Positions 1 to 8,833 of a stretch of DNA of 64,000 nt are shown piece after piece (the stretch's first letter is position 1; each line of letters opens with the position of its first letter). This stretch comes from Thalassovita sp. GTDB taxonomy: Bacteria > Pseudomonadota > Alphaproteobacteria > Rhodobacterales > Rhodobacteraceae. The stretch lies in contig NZ_OY829290.1 of NCBI RefSeq assembly GCF_963691685.1, positions 2,232,001-2,296,000 of the forward strand, given 5' to 3'. Under the pieces are notes generated by a model. That model saw nothing but the letters and a program-made list of their open reading frames with translations. It was not told the DNA's origin and searched no databases. A program made the translations under genes and the position numbers.

Positions 1-2
1 TG

Positions 3-122
3 GAAGAGCGCGCCGCCACCAAAGGCGCCAGCGCCGTGGTCGGTGTAGATCTGGATTATGAGGTGATTGGCGACAGCATGTTGATGGTGTCGGCCTCCGG
101 CACGGCTGTGGTGCTGGATTAA
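3..122 (+). CDS. UPF0145 (YbjQ-like) protein, 3' end only
   Basis: Only the last 39 codons are in the window; the gene starts upstream. The visible peptide contains GASAVVGVDLDYEV followed by MLMVSASGTAV, the C-terminal signature of the YbjQ/UPF0145 (DUF74) family, which is known as a pentameric putative heavy-metal-binding fold without a firmly assigned function. It ends 85 bp before sufC on the same strand, so it probably lies inside the suf operon. A role in Fe-S assembly is only an inference from position. Confidence 0.8.
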   Translation, partial: EERAATKGASAVVGVDLDYEVIGDSMLMVSASGTAVVLD

Positions 123-207
123 CTGAACTGAGGTGCGCGCCGCCGCGCGACACCGTGAAATGATGCGTCCCAAGGGACGCCCCGAAGATAGGAAAAGGAA
201 CGCGAAA

Positions 208-963
208 ATGTTGGAAATCAAGAACCTGCAGGTCAAACTTGAAGAAGAGGACAAGCAGATCATCAAAGGTCTGGACCTGACCGTGGAAACCGGCAAGGTG
301 CATGCGATCATGGGGCCGAACGGCTCGGGTAAATCGACGCTTTCCTATGTGCTGTCGGGCAAAGACGGCTATGAGGTCACCGGCGGCGAAGCGCTGCTGG
401 AAGGCGAAGAGATCCTGGAAATGGAGGCTGAAGAACGCGCCGCTTTGGGCCTGTTCCTGGCGTTCCAGTACCCGGTGGAAATCCCCGGTGTGGGCAACAT
501 GACCTTCCTGCGCACCGCCGTGAACGCACAGCGCAAGGCCCGCGGCGAAGAGGAAATGTCCTCGGCCGAGTTCCTGAAAGTGGTCCGCGCCAAAGCCAAA
601 ACGCTGAAGATCGACGCCGACATGCTGAAGCGTCCGGTCAACGTTGGCTTCTCGGGTGGTGAGAAAAAGCGGAACGAGATCCTGCAGATGGCCATGCTGG
701 AGCCGAAAATGTGCATCCTGGATGAGACCGACTCGGGCCTCGACGTGGACGCGATGAAACTGGTTGCCGAAGGCGTGAACGCCCTGCGCAACGAAGGCCG
801 TTCCTTCCTGGTCATCACCCACTATCAGCGTCTGTTGGACCACATCAAACCCGACGTCGTGCACATCATGGCAGACGGCAAGATCGTGAAAACCGGTGGC
901 CCTGAGCTGGCACTGGAAGTTGAGAAAAACGGCTACGCCGACATTCTGGCGGAGGTAGCATAA
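208..963 (+). CDS. sufC: SufC, Fe-S assembly ATPase
   Basis: Cytosolic ABC-type ATPase of the SufBCD scaffold; ATP hydrolysis by the SufC dimer opens SufB-SufD for Fe-S cluster assembly. The 251-residue product has Walker A GPNGSGKS (36-43), Q-loop around FQYPVE, signature SGGEKKR (149-155), Walker B CILDETDSGLD (169-179) and H-loop His205. The Thr in place of the usual Pro after the Walker B Glu occurs in alphaproteobacterial SufC. I chose ATG 208, preceded by the purine-rich aggaaaaggaa, because it gives the usual SufC length; an upstream start at 133 would add an arginine-rich stretch unlike the family. Its stop overlaps the sufD start by one base, indicating translational coupling. Confidence 0.97.
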   Translation: MLEIKNLQVKLEEEDKQIIKGLDLTVETGKVHAIMGPNGSGKSTLSYVLSGKDGYEVTGGEALLEGEEILEMEAEERAALGLFLAFQYPVEIPGVGNMTFLRTAVNAQRKARGEEEMSSAEFLKVVRAKAKTLKIDADMLKRPVNVGFSGGEKKRNEILQMAMLEPKMCILDETDSGLDVDAMKLVAEGVNALRNEGRSFLVITHYQRLLDHIKPDVVHIMADGKIVKTGGPELALEVEKNGYADILAEVA

Positions 964-2246
964 TGGCGCTGCCGCAAACCAAACTGGACGCAACCGAGGC
1001 CCGTCTGGCAGCGCTGACGCTGCCGGCTGGTCCTGCGTGGCTGACTGAGCTGCGTGAGGCCGCGCTGGGGCGCGTGCGGGCGATGGGCCTGCCGGGCCGC
1101 CGTGACGAATACTGGAAATACACCCGCCCTGACACGCTGGTGCAGGCCGAACCTGTGCCTGCCGCGCTGTTTGACGCCGGTGAAGCACCGGGGTTCTCCA
1201 CCATCGACTCGCTGCGTGTGACCTTTGTGGATGGGGTGTTTGACCCCGCGCAAAGCGACGATCTTTCGGGCGAAGGTCTGGAAATCACCCGTCTGGCCGA
1301 TCTGCCGGACATCCATTGGGCCAAAGACCTGTATGGTCAGCTGGAAACCAATGGTCAGACCCCTGTCGATCGTCCGCTGGCCGCATTGAACAGCGCCTTT
1401 GCCACCGATGGTCTGGTGATCCGTGTGACCGGTCAGGTCAGCAAGCCGGTGAACCTGTGCTACATTCATGCCTCTGAAACCTCGGATGCGATCCTGCACC
1501 ACGTGGTGAAGCTGGAAGAGGGCGCGGAGCTGACGCTGCTGGAAAATGGTCCCGCCGCGGCACGTTTCAACAACGTGCTGGAGGTTGAGATTGCCGACAA
1601 CGCCAAGTTCAACCACGTCCGCGCCCAGGGCCGCGACCATGAGCGCCGGGCCGCAACGCATACCTTCACCCGTCTGGGCACCGAAAGCGCGTTCAAGTCC
1701 TTCACCCTGACCGCAAACGGTGTAATGACCCGCAACGAATATGTGATTGAGCTGACCGGCGATGATGCCATTGCGCATGTTGCAGGCGCCTGCATGGGTG
1801 ACGGCAATGACTTCCACCACGATGACACCGTCTTCATCACCCATGACGCACTGAACTGCGAAAGCCGTCAGGTGTTCAAGAAGGTGCTGCGCAACGGCGC
1901 CACCGGCGTTTTTCAGGGTAAGATCCTTGTAAAAGAGGGGGCTCAGAAAACCGACGGTTATCAGATCAGTCAGTCGCTGCTGCTCGATGATGACGCCCAG
2001 TTCCTGGCAAAGCCGGAACTGGAAATCTACGCCGATGATGTGGCCTGTTCGCACGGCTCGACCTCGGGGGCGATTGACGAAACCGCGCTGTTCTACCTGC
2101 GTTCGCGCGGGCTTCCGGTGGACAAGGCGACGGACCTCTTGGTTCTTGCTTTCCTGGCCGAAGCGGTGGAAGAGATCGAAGCCGAAGAGCTGCGTGACGA
2201 AATCGTTGCCCGTCTGGAAGGCTGGCTGGAGCGTCGGCGCGGCTGA
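963..2246 (+). CDS. sufD: SufD, Fe-S scaffold subunit
   Basis: 427-residue SufD, the non-catalytic partner of SufB in the SufBC2D scaffold, acting in the cytosol. The C-terminal half carries the right-handed beta-helix typical of SufB/SufD (EIYADDVACSHGSTSGAID and RSRGLP near the end). The DVxCSHGxTxG motif and RSRGLP motif are diagnostic of SufD. The start ATG shares a base with the sufC stop, and its own TGA overlaps the next ATG, so sufC-sufD and the following membrane gene form one coupled unit. Confidence 0.96.
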   Translation: MALPQTKLDATEARLAALTLPAGPAWLTELREAALGRVRAMGLPGRRDEYWKYTRPDTLVQAEPVPAALFDAGEAPGFSTIDSLRVTFVDGVFDPAQSDDLSGEGLEITRLADLPDIHWAKDLYGQLETNGQTPVDRPLAALNSAFATDGLVIRVTGQVSKPVNLCYIHASETSDAILHHVVKLEEGAELTLLENGPAAARFNNVLEVEIADNAKFNHVRAQGRDHERRAATHTFTRLGTESAFKSFTLTANGVMTRNEYVIELTGDDAIAHVAGACMGDGNDFHHDDTVFITHDALNCESRQVFKKVLRNGATGVFQGKILVKEGAQKTDGYQISQSLLLDDDAQFLAKPELEIYADDVACSHGSTSGAIDETALFYLRSRGLPVDKATDLLVLAFLAEAVEEIEAEELRDEIVARLEGWLERRRG

Positions 2247-2740
2247 TGTCGGTGACGCAAGATATCGTCGCCACCTATAAGGGGCCGGGCCGCGTTGTGG
2301 CCCGGCGTCTTGCCATGGGGCAACGCGAAGATCGGGCGCTGGCCATTCTGATGGCGGGTTGCTTTGTTGTGTTCATCGCGCAATGGCCGCGACTGGCCCG
2401 GCAGGCGCATCTGGAAGGACAGGAGCTGAACATGCTCCTCGGGTCCACCTTGCTGGCCTGGGTCTTCATCATGCCGCTGTTTCTCTATGTGATGGCCTTT
2501 GTGGTGCATATCGTGCTGCGCGGCTTTGGCGGCAAAGGCAGCTCATATGGCTCACGTCTGGCGCTGTTCTGGGCGCTCCTGGCCTCGACCCCGGTGATGC
2601 TGTTTTACGGCATGGTGGCAGGGTTCATCGGCGCCTCGACAATCCTGTCGCTGGTGGGCATCTTGTGGTTCGGCCTCTTCGCGTGGTTCTGGCTGGGGGC
2701 CCTGGTCAAGGTCCATTGGGGAGGCACGGATGCTGCCTGA
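2246..2740 (+). CDS. YIP1-like integral membrane protein (first)
   Basis: 164-residue membrane protein with about four hydrophobic segments (roughly 28-50, 65-95, 105-128, 132-155). It looks like the YIP1/DUF1282-type family that sits between sufD and sufS in Rhodobacterales. No catalytic motif is visible. Start and stop overlap both neighbours (1 bp with sufD, 11 bp with the next gene), which fixes it as a true member of the operon. A membrane role connected with Fe-S assembly is inferred from position only. Confidence 0.8.
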   Translation: MSVTQDIVATYKGPGRVVARRLAMGQREDRALAILMAGCFVVFIAQWPRLARQAHLEGQELNMLLGSTLLAWVFIMPLFLYVMAFVVHIVLRGFGGKGSSYGSRLALFWALLASTPVMLFYGMVAGFIGASTILSLVGILWFGLFAWFWLGALVKVHWGGTDAA

Positions 2741-3308
2741 ACTGAAACAACTGGCGCTGGACACCCTGCGCGATCCCAAAGGCGCGGCCCCTCGGGTGCT
2801 GGCACTGGGGCTGCCGCAACAGGTCTGGTGGAGCATTCTGGCGCTTGTCGTGGTGCTGAACGCGATGGTCTACGGGCTGTTCCTGTCGTTCCAGCCCCCG
2901 ATCGGCATCCTGCCACAGATCACCAACAACCCGATCGGCTACGCGCTGGCCACCGGCGGCATGTTTGCCGGATTGATCCTGCTCTTTGACTGGATTGGCC
3001 GCGCCCTTGGCGGGCAGGGCAATCTGGCAGCGATGCTGGTGGTGGTCACCTGGCTGCAATCGGTGCAGCTGATCGTTTTGACCGTGCTCAGCGTTCTGGG
3101 GCTGATTGTCGCGGGGCTCGCCTCGCTCTTGAGCCTTGGCTTCTCACTCTATTTCTTTTGGATGCTGGTGGTGTTCCTGAACGAAGCCCACCGGTTTGAC
3201 TCGCTGGGCAAAAGCTTTGCATTGCTGCTGCTTGGCCATTTGGGCGCGGCTTTCGCGCTCTCCTTCCTGTTGCTTTTTGCGGGCATTGCCCCTGTAGGAC
3301 CTGTCTAA
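2730..3308 (+). CDS. YIP1-like integral membrane protein (second)
   Basis: 192-residue protein with a short cytosolic N-terminus (to about 30) and four to five hydrophobic helices, resembling the YIP1 family and the preceding gene in general design. A strong ribosome site (ggagg) lies inside the end of the previous gene. The stop TAA directly abuts the sufS ATG with no spacer. Function unknown; adjacent pairs of such proteins in a suf operon suggest a hetero-oligomer in the membrane, which is inference. Confidence 0.8.
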   Translation: MLPELKQLALDTLRDPKGAAPRVLALGLPQQVWWSILALVVVLNAMVYGLFLSFQPPIGILPQITNNPIGYALATGGMFAGLILLFDWIGRALGGQGNLAAMLVVVTWLQSVQLIVLTVLSVLGLIVAGLASLLSLGFSLYFFWMLVVFLNEAHRFDSLGKSFALLLLGHLGAAFALSFLLLFAGIAPVGPV

Positions 3309-4529
3309 ATGTATGACGTCGCCAAAATCCGTGCTGATTTCCCGATCCTGTCGCGTGAAGTGAACGGCAAACCGCTGACCTATCTGGACAATGGCGCTTC
3401 GGCCCAGAAACCGCAGGTGGTGATTGATGCGATCACCAATGCCTATGCCCATGAATACGCCAATGTGCACCGTGGCCTGCACTACCTCTCGAACCTCGCG
3501 ACCGAGAAATACGAAGGTGTGCGCGGCATCATCGCGCGATTCCTGGGCGTGAAGGATGAAGATGAGATCGTCCTGAATTCCGGCACCACAGAAGGCATCA
3601 ACATGGTCGCCTATGGCTGGGCCATGCCGCGGATGGAAGCAGGCGATGAAATCATCCTGTCGGTGATGGAACACCACGCCAATATCGTGCCCTGGCACTT
3701 CCTGCGCGAACGTCAGGGTGTGGTGATCAAATGGGTCGATGTGGATGCCTCAGGCAATCTGGATCCGCAAAAGGTGCTGGATGCGATCACCCCCAAGACC
3801 AAGCTGATTGCAGTCACCCAATGTTCCAACGTCTTGGGCACGGTGGTTGACGTCAAAGCGATCTGTGACGGCGCCCGCGCCAAAGGTGTGCCGGTTCTGG
3901 TTGATGGATCGCAAGGCGCGGTACATATGCCCGTCAACGTCGAAGAGATCGGCTGTGATTTCTACGCCATCACCGGTCACAAACTCTATGGCCCCTCCGG
4001 CTCCGGTGCGATCTTTGTGAAGAAAGAGCGCATGGCCGAAATGCGCCCCTTCATTGGTGGCGGCGACATGATCAAAGAGGTCAGCAAAGAGGCTGTGATC
4101 TACAATGATCCGCCGATGAAGTTTGAGGCCGGCACGCCGGGCATCGTCCAGACCATCGGTCTGGGCGTGGCGCTGGACTACATGATGGATGTGGGGATGG
4201 AGGCGATTGCCGCCCATGAGGCGGATCTGGCGGCCTATGCCAGCGAACGTCTGAACGGGTTGAACTGGCTGCACCTGCAGGGCCGGGCCAAAGGCAAGGC
4301 GGCGATCTTTTCCTTCACCATGGCAGGTGCGGCACATGCTCATGACATCTCGACCATCCTTGACAAAAAGGGCGTCGCCGTGCGTGCCGGCCATCACTGC
4401 GCCGGGCCGCTGATGGATCACCTGGGTGTATCAGCCACCTGCCGGGCGTCTTTCGCGATGTACAACACCCGGGCAGAGGTCGACACATTGGTTGAAGCTC
4501 TGGAACTGGCAAACGATCTGTTCGGCTGA
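3309..4529 (+). CDS. sufS: SufS, cysteine desulfurase
   Basis: PLP-dependent group II cysteine desulfurase (406 aa) that releases sulfur from cysteine for the SUF system. The PLP lysine is Lys225 in ITGHKLYGPSG, and the persulfide-carrying cysteine is Cys364 in RAGHHCAGP, essentially the same positions as in E. coli SufS. RASFAMYNT near the C-terminus is the family signature. It is the last gene of the suf unit in this window and is followed by a rho-independent terminator. No sufE or sufU is visible here. Confidence 0.97.
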   Translation: MYDVAKIRADFPILSREVNGKPLTYLDNGASAQKPQVVIDAITNAYAHEYANVHRGLHYLSNLATEKYEGVRGIIARFLGVKDEDEIVLNSGTTEGINMVAYGWAMPRMEAGDEIILSVMEHHANIVPWHFLRERQGVVIKWVDVDASGNLDPQKVLDAITPKTKLIAVTQCSNVLGTVVDVKAICDGARAKGVPVLVDGSQGAVHMPVNVEEIGCDFYAITGHKLYGPSGSGAIFVKKERMAEMRPFIGGGDMIKEVSKEAVIYNDPPMKFEAGTPGIVQTIGLGVALDYMMDVGMEAIAAHEADLAAYASERLNGLNWLHLQGRAKGKAAIFSFTMAGAAHAHDISTILDKKGVAVRAGHHCAGPLMDHLGVSATCRASFAMYNTRAEVDTLVEALELANDLFG

Positions 4530-4553
4530 TCTTCGCTGTTAAAGGATTGAAAC

Positions 4554-4577
4554 AGGCGGGTTTTGGCCCGCCTTTTT
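4554..4577 (+). terminator. Terminator after sufS
   Basis: Stem aggcggg (4554-4560), loop ttttgg, stem cccgcct (4567-4573), then T-run. It ends the suf transcript. Confidence 0.85.
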
Positions 4578-4647
4578 GCTGGGCATGTTCTTTGCGCTGG
4601 GGCGACCCTATCTGTGACAGCGTCCTTATTCAGAACCGGAGAAGATC

Positions 4648-4980
4648 ATGTTCAAACTGACCCCACTGCGCCGCGGCGCCCTTGCCCTGTCCATCGGGCT
4701 GTCCTGTCTGGCAGGCGGCGCTGCATTTTCCCAGTCCGAGGTTGGCATCGAACGCACCGTTCGCGGCAATGATGTGAACCGCGTCTACCGCTGTACAGAT
4801 TGCGACGCCGCTGTTTTTACACTGGAAATGGAAAGCCGCCGCAGCAGCGAAGATGTGCGCAGCACCGCCCGCACCACCTGCCGCCAATCCGGCTTTGGAC
4901 TTAAGCGGATTGTTGAGATTTCAACGATCGATAGCTCCCGCCGCAACAAACACTACGTGGTGATCTGCGCCACACGCTGA
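4648..4980 (+). CDS. Small secreted protein of unknown function
   Basis: 110 residues with a Sec signal peptide (basic MFKLTPLRRG, hydrophobic core, cleavage probably after AAFSQ near residue 29). The mature part is short, charged and has cysteines in CTDC (about 50-53) plus two more near residue 79 and 107, so disulfides in the periplasm are likely. Ribosome site ggagaag precedes ATG 4648. I do not recognise a family. It stands alone between the suf terminator and the tRNA-Arg gene and is still core chromosome by base composition. Confidence 0.75.
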   Translation: MFKLTPLRRGALALSIGLSCLAGGAAFSQSEVGIERTVRGNDVNRVYRCTDCDAAVFTLEMESRRSSEDVRSTARTTCRQSGFGLKRIVEISTIDSSRRNKHYVVICATR

Positions 4981-5074
4981 AGCGACAAGGCCATGAACTC
5001 GGGGTGAAAAAACATGCAGGCAAACACCGGTTACCGATTGCACCCCGATTTGCCTTGCGGTAATCAGACCTCAG

Positions 5075-5151
5075 GCACCCATAGCTCAGCTGGATAGAGC
5101 GCTGCCCTCCGAAGGCAGAGGCCTCAGGTTCGAATCCTGATGGGTGCGCCA
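5075..5151 (+). tRNA. tRNA-Arg (CCG)
   Basis: 77 nt including encoded CCA. Acceptor gcaccca pairs with tgggtgc, D arm tagctcagctggatagagc, anticodon stem ctgcc/ggcag (5102-5106, 5114-5118) with loop ctccgaa giving anticodon CCG, and T arm tcagg-ttcgaat-cctga. Its 3' half is repeated at 18078-18127, which marks it as the integration site of the island that follows. Confidence 0.95.
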
Positions 5152-5191
5152 CAAAATCAAGGATTTAGCAAAATTCAGTGCGGCGCGTATC

Positions 5192-5205
5192 TGTTACGCG
5201 TAACA
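5192..5205. repeat. 14 bp palindrome tgttacgcgtaaca, left island end
   Basis: Perfect palindrome 40 bp downstream of the tRNA 3' end. The identical sequence recurs at 17983-17996 near the right end. Candidate binding site for an integrase, excisionase or repressor of the element. Confidence 0.7.
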
Positions 5206-5232
5206 AATTCACGTTCTTGACACCCCATCCAT

Positions 5233-6346
5233 TGACCTGCTGCCTAAAAACTGGACCGTCCTAAGCTGGAATTTTCCAATTATGATCCCGCGAGCGGGAG
5301 AAGCAGAGTTTCATGAAGAAGAGCAAGTTCTCGGAAGCGCAGATTGCGTTTGTGTTGAAGCAAGTCGAAGAGTGCATGAGCATCGCTGAAGTCTGTCGCA
5401 AGACTGGGATTGCGGAGGCTACGTTTTATGTCTGGCGCAGGAAGAATGCCGGACTGAGGCCTGCCCGTCGCCGAGAACTGGTCGATCAGCTCCGCGCTGT
5501 TTGAGGCGCTAGCAGCCGGCGTGCCCGTGTCGTGTTGCAGGCACATCGCTCGACCTACCATTACAAGTCGCACGGCGACGAGCAGGCCGAACTCAAGACG
5601 CGTATCAAAGAGATTGCAGAGACACGAGTGCGCTATGGCTATAGGCGCATCCACTTGCTGTTGCGGCGCGAAGGGTGGCTGGTGAACGCCAAGCGTGTCA
5701 ACCGTGTCTACAACGCAATGGGCCTGCAACTACGGAACAAAACGCCGAAACGTCGGGTCAAAGCCAAGCTTCGGGAGAATCGTGTGGAAGCTTCGTAAAG
5801 CAATGAGAGTTGGGCAATGGACTTTATACACGATCAGCTGGTCACAGGACGCAAAATCCGAGTGTTGACCACCGTCGATACCTTCTCGCGGTTCTCGCCT
5901 GCGACTGATCCGAGGTTCAGCAACAGTGGCGAAGATGTTGTCCATACACTTGAGCGCATATGCGGGAAGGTCGGCTATCCCAAAGTCCATTCGTGTTGCT
6001 CAGGGATCGGAGTTCATCTCCCGTGACCTAGCTCTTTGGGCTTACCAGCGTGGCGTCATTCTGGACTTTTCTCGGCCAGGCAAACCGACAGATAACGCCC
6101 ACACCGAGAGCTTTAACGGCAAATTCCGAGCTGAGTGTTTGAGTGCGCATTGGTTCATGAGCCTTGACGATGCCCCATCAAAAATGGAGGAGTGGCGTAG
6201 GGACTACAACGAAGTGCGCCCTCACAGCGCAATCGGAAACAATCCTCCGATCAAGCTGATGAATGGCTCAGAGGTGAGGAATACGCCCTGAGCCTCAACC
6301 CCTGGAAAATCTCCAGTCGGGTGGTCCGAACAAGGGGAGCAGCTCA
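5233..6346 (+). mobile_element. Degenerate IS3-family element (IS407-like)
   Basis: Left end begins tgacctgctgcc and right end closes with ggggagcagctca; the two form a recognisable but imperfect inverted repeat with tggacc/ggtcc a little further in. It contains remnants of orfA and orfB. About 1.1 kb, shorter than intact relatives because part of orfA and the start of orfB are missing. No clear target duplication seen. Confidence 0.75.
5313..6291 (+). pseudogene. IS3-family transposase orfAB remnant
   Basis: The orfA helix-turn-helix part (5313 on: KKSKFSEAQIAFVLKQVEE, then AEATFYVWRRKNAGL) is joined by an internal deletion to the orfB start (RPARRRELVDQL), losing the leucine-zipper part of orfA. 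orfB then continues in broken pieces: HRSTYHYKSH from 5532, MDFIHDQLVTGRKIRVLTTV from 5817 after an in-frame stop (gcttcgtaa near 5796), and after a further frameshift near 5990 the catalytic C-terminus from about 5980 to 6291 with FSRPGKPTDNAHTESFNGKF. The DDE residues are therefore split over several frames. Not functional. Confidence 0.85.
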
Positions 6347-6380
6347 AGCCAATAGTGCACCAACAATCAAACTGGGCCAC

Positions 6381-7103
6381 TTAGGATCAGGGCCCATTAA
6401 TCAGCTTGAGGCTGACTTGGTTGCGTGACACACGTGCCCCCAAAAACGGGGGTATCATGAGCGATCTTTTCTGACTGAGCGACGAGCAGATGGCACGGCT
6501 TCAACATTACTTTCCGAGGAGCCGTGGCAAGCCGCGTGTCGATGACCGGCGCGTTTTTAGTGGGATAATCTTCATAAATCAAAATGGGTTACGATGGTGA
6601 GATGTGCCGAAGGAATACGGCCTACCGAAGACGCTTTACAATCGCTGGAAGCGTTGGAGCGAGATGGGCGTGTTCGCCAGGATCTTCGAAGGACTGGCCG
6701 CTGAGGCGGCAAATCAGAAGACCATCGTGATCGACGTGACCTATCTCAAAGCCCACCGCACGGCATCAAGCATGCGCGGCAAGAAGGGGGGGGCGCTGTC
6801 GGCCGATCGGGCCGAATGGCTTCTGGTAGATCGCGGATATGACGCGGACTGGTTCTGCGACGCCCTGAAAGACAAGGGGATCAGGCCATGCATCCCGGGC
6901 CGCAAGTCGCGCGGAAAGCCTGTCAAATACGACAAGCGCCGCTACAAAAGCCGCAACCGCATCGAAATCATGTTCGGCAGGCTGAAGGACTGGCGCCGGG
7001 TCGCGACACGCGACGACAGATGTCCGGTGGTCTTCCTCACTGCCGTGGCCCTCGTCGCAACCGTCATATTCTGGCTGTGAAAATCAATCAGGCTGGAGCC
7101 TAG
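6381..7103 (+). mobile_element. IS5-family element (IS427-like), copy 1
   Basis: Begins around ttaggatcagggcccatta and ends at ggctggagcctag; boundaries are approximate and set by where similarity to copy 2 (9116-9837) starts and stops. It carries one decayed transposase gene. The right boundary ctag coincides with the stop codon of the convergent BLUF gene. Confidence 0.75.
6457..7080 (+). pseudogene. IS5-family transposase, copy 1, decayed
   Basis: Reading from ATG 6457 gives MSDLF, an in-frame TGA at 6472 where the family has Trp, then LSDEQMARLQHYFPRSRGKP, and a second TGA at 6598 after NGLRW where the family has Arg. After 6601 the frame is open to 7080: DVPKEYGLPKTLYNRWKRWS, the first catalytic Asp region (IDVTYLKAHRTAS), then a direct jump at a run of eight G (6786-6793) to AEWLLVDRGYDADWF, and the RIEIMFGRLKDWRR region with the catalytic Glu. 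About 35 residues normally found between the first two catalytic motifs are missing. Confidence 0.85.
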
Positions 7104-7570
7104 GACTGTTCTTGTCTGGAAGAGAGCTCCCTGCGCATCTTTTGAAAATGTGAAGAAATCTCAGCGATTCCGAAGTTGGCATGTATCGCGCAATGCGTTG
7201 CGATCGACAGGTGATCAGATGAGATGTTGCTCTTTGCCCTCACACTCCGATTATTCAGGTATCTTTCTGGAATTTTAATATATTTCATTCCCCATGTTTT
7301 AAAAAGCACAACTTCTGACCAACATTCTGAAAATATTTTTAAGGAATGATGCCGACGGTCCCTCGAAATTCTTAAAAATGTTGCGCGTACTGCGGGCCTG
7401 CTTCCCTCTAATATTTGAGTGTAGCCCATCTCAGACCTAAGTAAAACGCCCCGGACACCACATTTCTTATTGTTTTTTTCAGATATTGACACAATGGCTT
7501 GGTCTTCAGCTTCTCCAATCGAGTGCTTCGCCACACTGCAATATACTAAGCGATAGTTTTCAATCTTCAT
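7100..7570 (-). CDS. BLUF-domain blue-light photoreceptor
   Basis: 156-residue protein with a BLUF (FAD-binding blue-light sensor) domain at about 6-95. The key residues are present: Tyr10 in RLVYCS, Asn32/33, Gln51 in GYTQILEG, the ISRDRRHHSLKIF segment (67-79) and Trp92-Met94 in KTWGMKY. The roughly 60 C-terminal residues do not resemble an EAL, GGDEF or cyclase output domain, so it is a short BLUF that should act through a partner. I chose ATG 7570, seven bases after aaggtg, rather than the GTG at 7579 that lies inside that ribosome site. The stop codon falls exactly on the edge of the adjacent IS5 copy, so the C-terminus may have been trimmed by that insertion. AT-rich, clearly foreign. 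Confidence 0.85.
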   Translation of the reverse strand: MKIENYRLVYCSVAKHSIGEAEDQAIVSISEKNNKKCGVRGVLLRSEMGYTQILEGSRPAVRATFLRISRDRRHHSLKIFSECWSEVVLFKTWGMKYIKIPERYLNNRSVRAKSNISSDHLSIATHCAIHANFGIAEISSHFQKMRRELSSRQEQS

Positions 7571-7804
7571 TAGGTTCACCTTTTGTGTAATAGCTTTTAT
7601 TTCTCAAATTTGTCACGGGCATAAAAGTTTATCCCTATTTTTGAGATCTATTTACCCGACCTAAAGTCGTTTACATTTTGGTGCGCAACTTGAAACTTTC
7701 GGAATATCTGACGATCCCAGTGAGATCGTCAGACAGCACAAACACATTCTAAAGGACCGAATAATTATTCCGGTATCTGTAGATTCAAGAAACTCGTTTC
7801 GCTC

Positions 7805-8833
7805 CTAAAAGTTCACTCCTAGGCCAACACCATCCTCAAAATCTTTCCTGTTTTGTGCGAGGCTTGGATCCGGAATAAGTCCAAAATGGGTGAAAAACCC
7901 ATTCTCACCTGATAGTTCGTCAGAAAGCACTGTTTTGACATATTTGCTTACCGATGGTTTGGAAATTTTAGAGCTGTCACTAAGGTAAAAGAAGAGTGGT
8001 CGAGACAGCTGGTACGAGCCATCTGCAATATTTTCTATTGTTGGTTCCTCAGTGTTGAAGGATACGGCTGTTACATCATCACTATTGACACTGTAGATAC
8101 CAAAGCTGACCAAACCAATTGCAGTTTGCGAACCTGTCAGTGATGCCCAGACAGCTTTGCTACCACCCTCAGGTTCAGTAGTGAAAGGAGCTGCTCTAAT
8201 ACGAGTGCAAAGTTTCGCAGCTTCCTTTTTGTTTCCTTCCACCTTGAGCAATAATTGCTCAAATACACCGGTTTTCCGACACCCATCTAGCATAATCTTC
8301 TTGTCAAAAATTTCCCGTGTTCCATGAGAAGCATCGGGTAGAATGACCGAAATTGGGACTTCTGGAAGCGTACTGTCGGTTTGGTTCCAGTGGGTTGTTG
8401 AGTTTTGCACGAGACCAGAGCCATCATTAACGATTGGTGCGAGAGCTCTGAAGAGCTGCACGGACGTCAACTGGTTGATGTCTGAGTGTGTGGCAAGCAC
8501 AAGGCCATCAAAACCGAATTTAACCTCCAGCAGGGGGCCAATGTCCGCCTCGGCGCATGCAGCTAGTTCCTTCTCCTTGATGCGCCGCGAAGCCATAGCA
8601 ATATCAATTGCTGGCTCCACTTGGCCATTACAAAGTTTCGCAATCCCTTTCGAAGAGCCTATCCCCTCAATTTCTGGATAAATCGCGGACTTTTCCTCTA
8701 CGTAAACATCAGCTGCCATAACTGCGTAGGGATAGACAGTGGTGGATCCCGAAATTCTTAGCAACGCTTCCTCGGCCTGCGATGCAGTAGCGGAACACGC
8801 TGCCGCAACAGCGATCATAAACTTAACATTCAT
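7805..8833 (-). CDS. PstS-like periplasmic substrate-binding protein (island copy)
   Basis: 342 residues with a Sec signal peptide (MNVKFMIAVAAACSATASQA). It aligns along its whole length with the two PstS-like proteins at 49350 and 50851: RISGSTTVYPYAV near the N-terminus, EGIGSSKGIAKLC, MASRRIKEKEL, DASHGTREIFDKK and LSDELSGENGFFTHFGL. The loops around GSTTV, SRRI and HGTRE correspond to phosphate-contacting regions of PstS. No permease or ATPase gene accompanies it. Ribosome site ggagtaagg precedes the ATG. It lies between two directly repeated IS5 copies, 226 bp upstream of the BLUF gene on the same strand. Base composition is much lower in GC than the chromosomal paralogues, so it is not a recent local duplicate. 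It might use the chromosomal PstCAB or act as a phosphate-binding protein without transport. Confidence 0.88.
   Translation of the reverse strand: MNVKFMIAVAAACSATASQAEEALLRISGSTTVYPYAVMAADVYVEEKSAIYPEIEGIGSSKGIAKLCNGQVEPAIDIAMASRRIKEKELAACAEADIGPLLEVKFGFDGLVLATHSDINQLTSVQLFRALAPIVNDGSGLVQNSTTHWNQTDSTLPEVPISVILPDASHGTREIFDKKIMLDGCRKTGVFEQLLLKVEGNKKEAAKLCTRIRAAPFTTEPEGGSKAVWASLTGSQTAIGLVSFGIYSVNSDDVTAVSFNTEEPTIENIADGSYQLSRPLFFYLSDSSKISKPSVSKYVKTVLSDELSGENGFFTHFGLIPDPSLAQNRKDFEDGVGLGVNF

Noticed and set aside
933..2054. 373-codon minus-strand open frame
   Set aside because: Shadow of sufD.
4901..5152. Minus-strand 83-codon open frame across tRNA-Arg
   Set aside because: It is the antisense of the tRNA (HPSGFEPEASAFGG), a common false gene.
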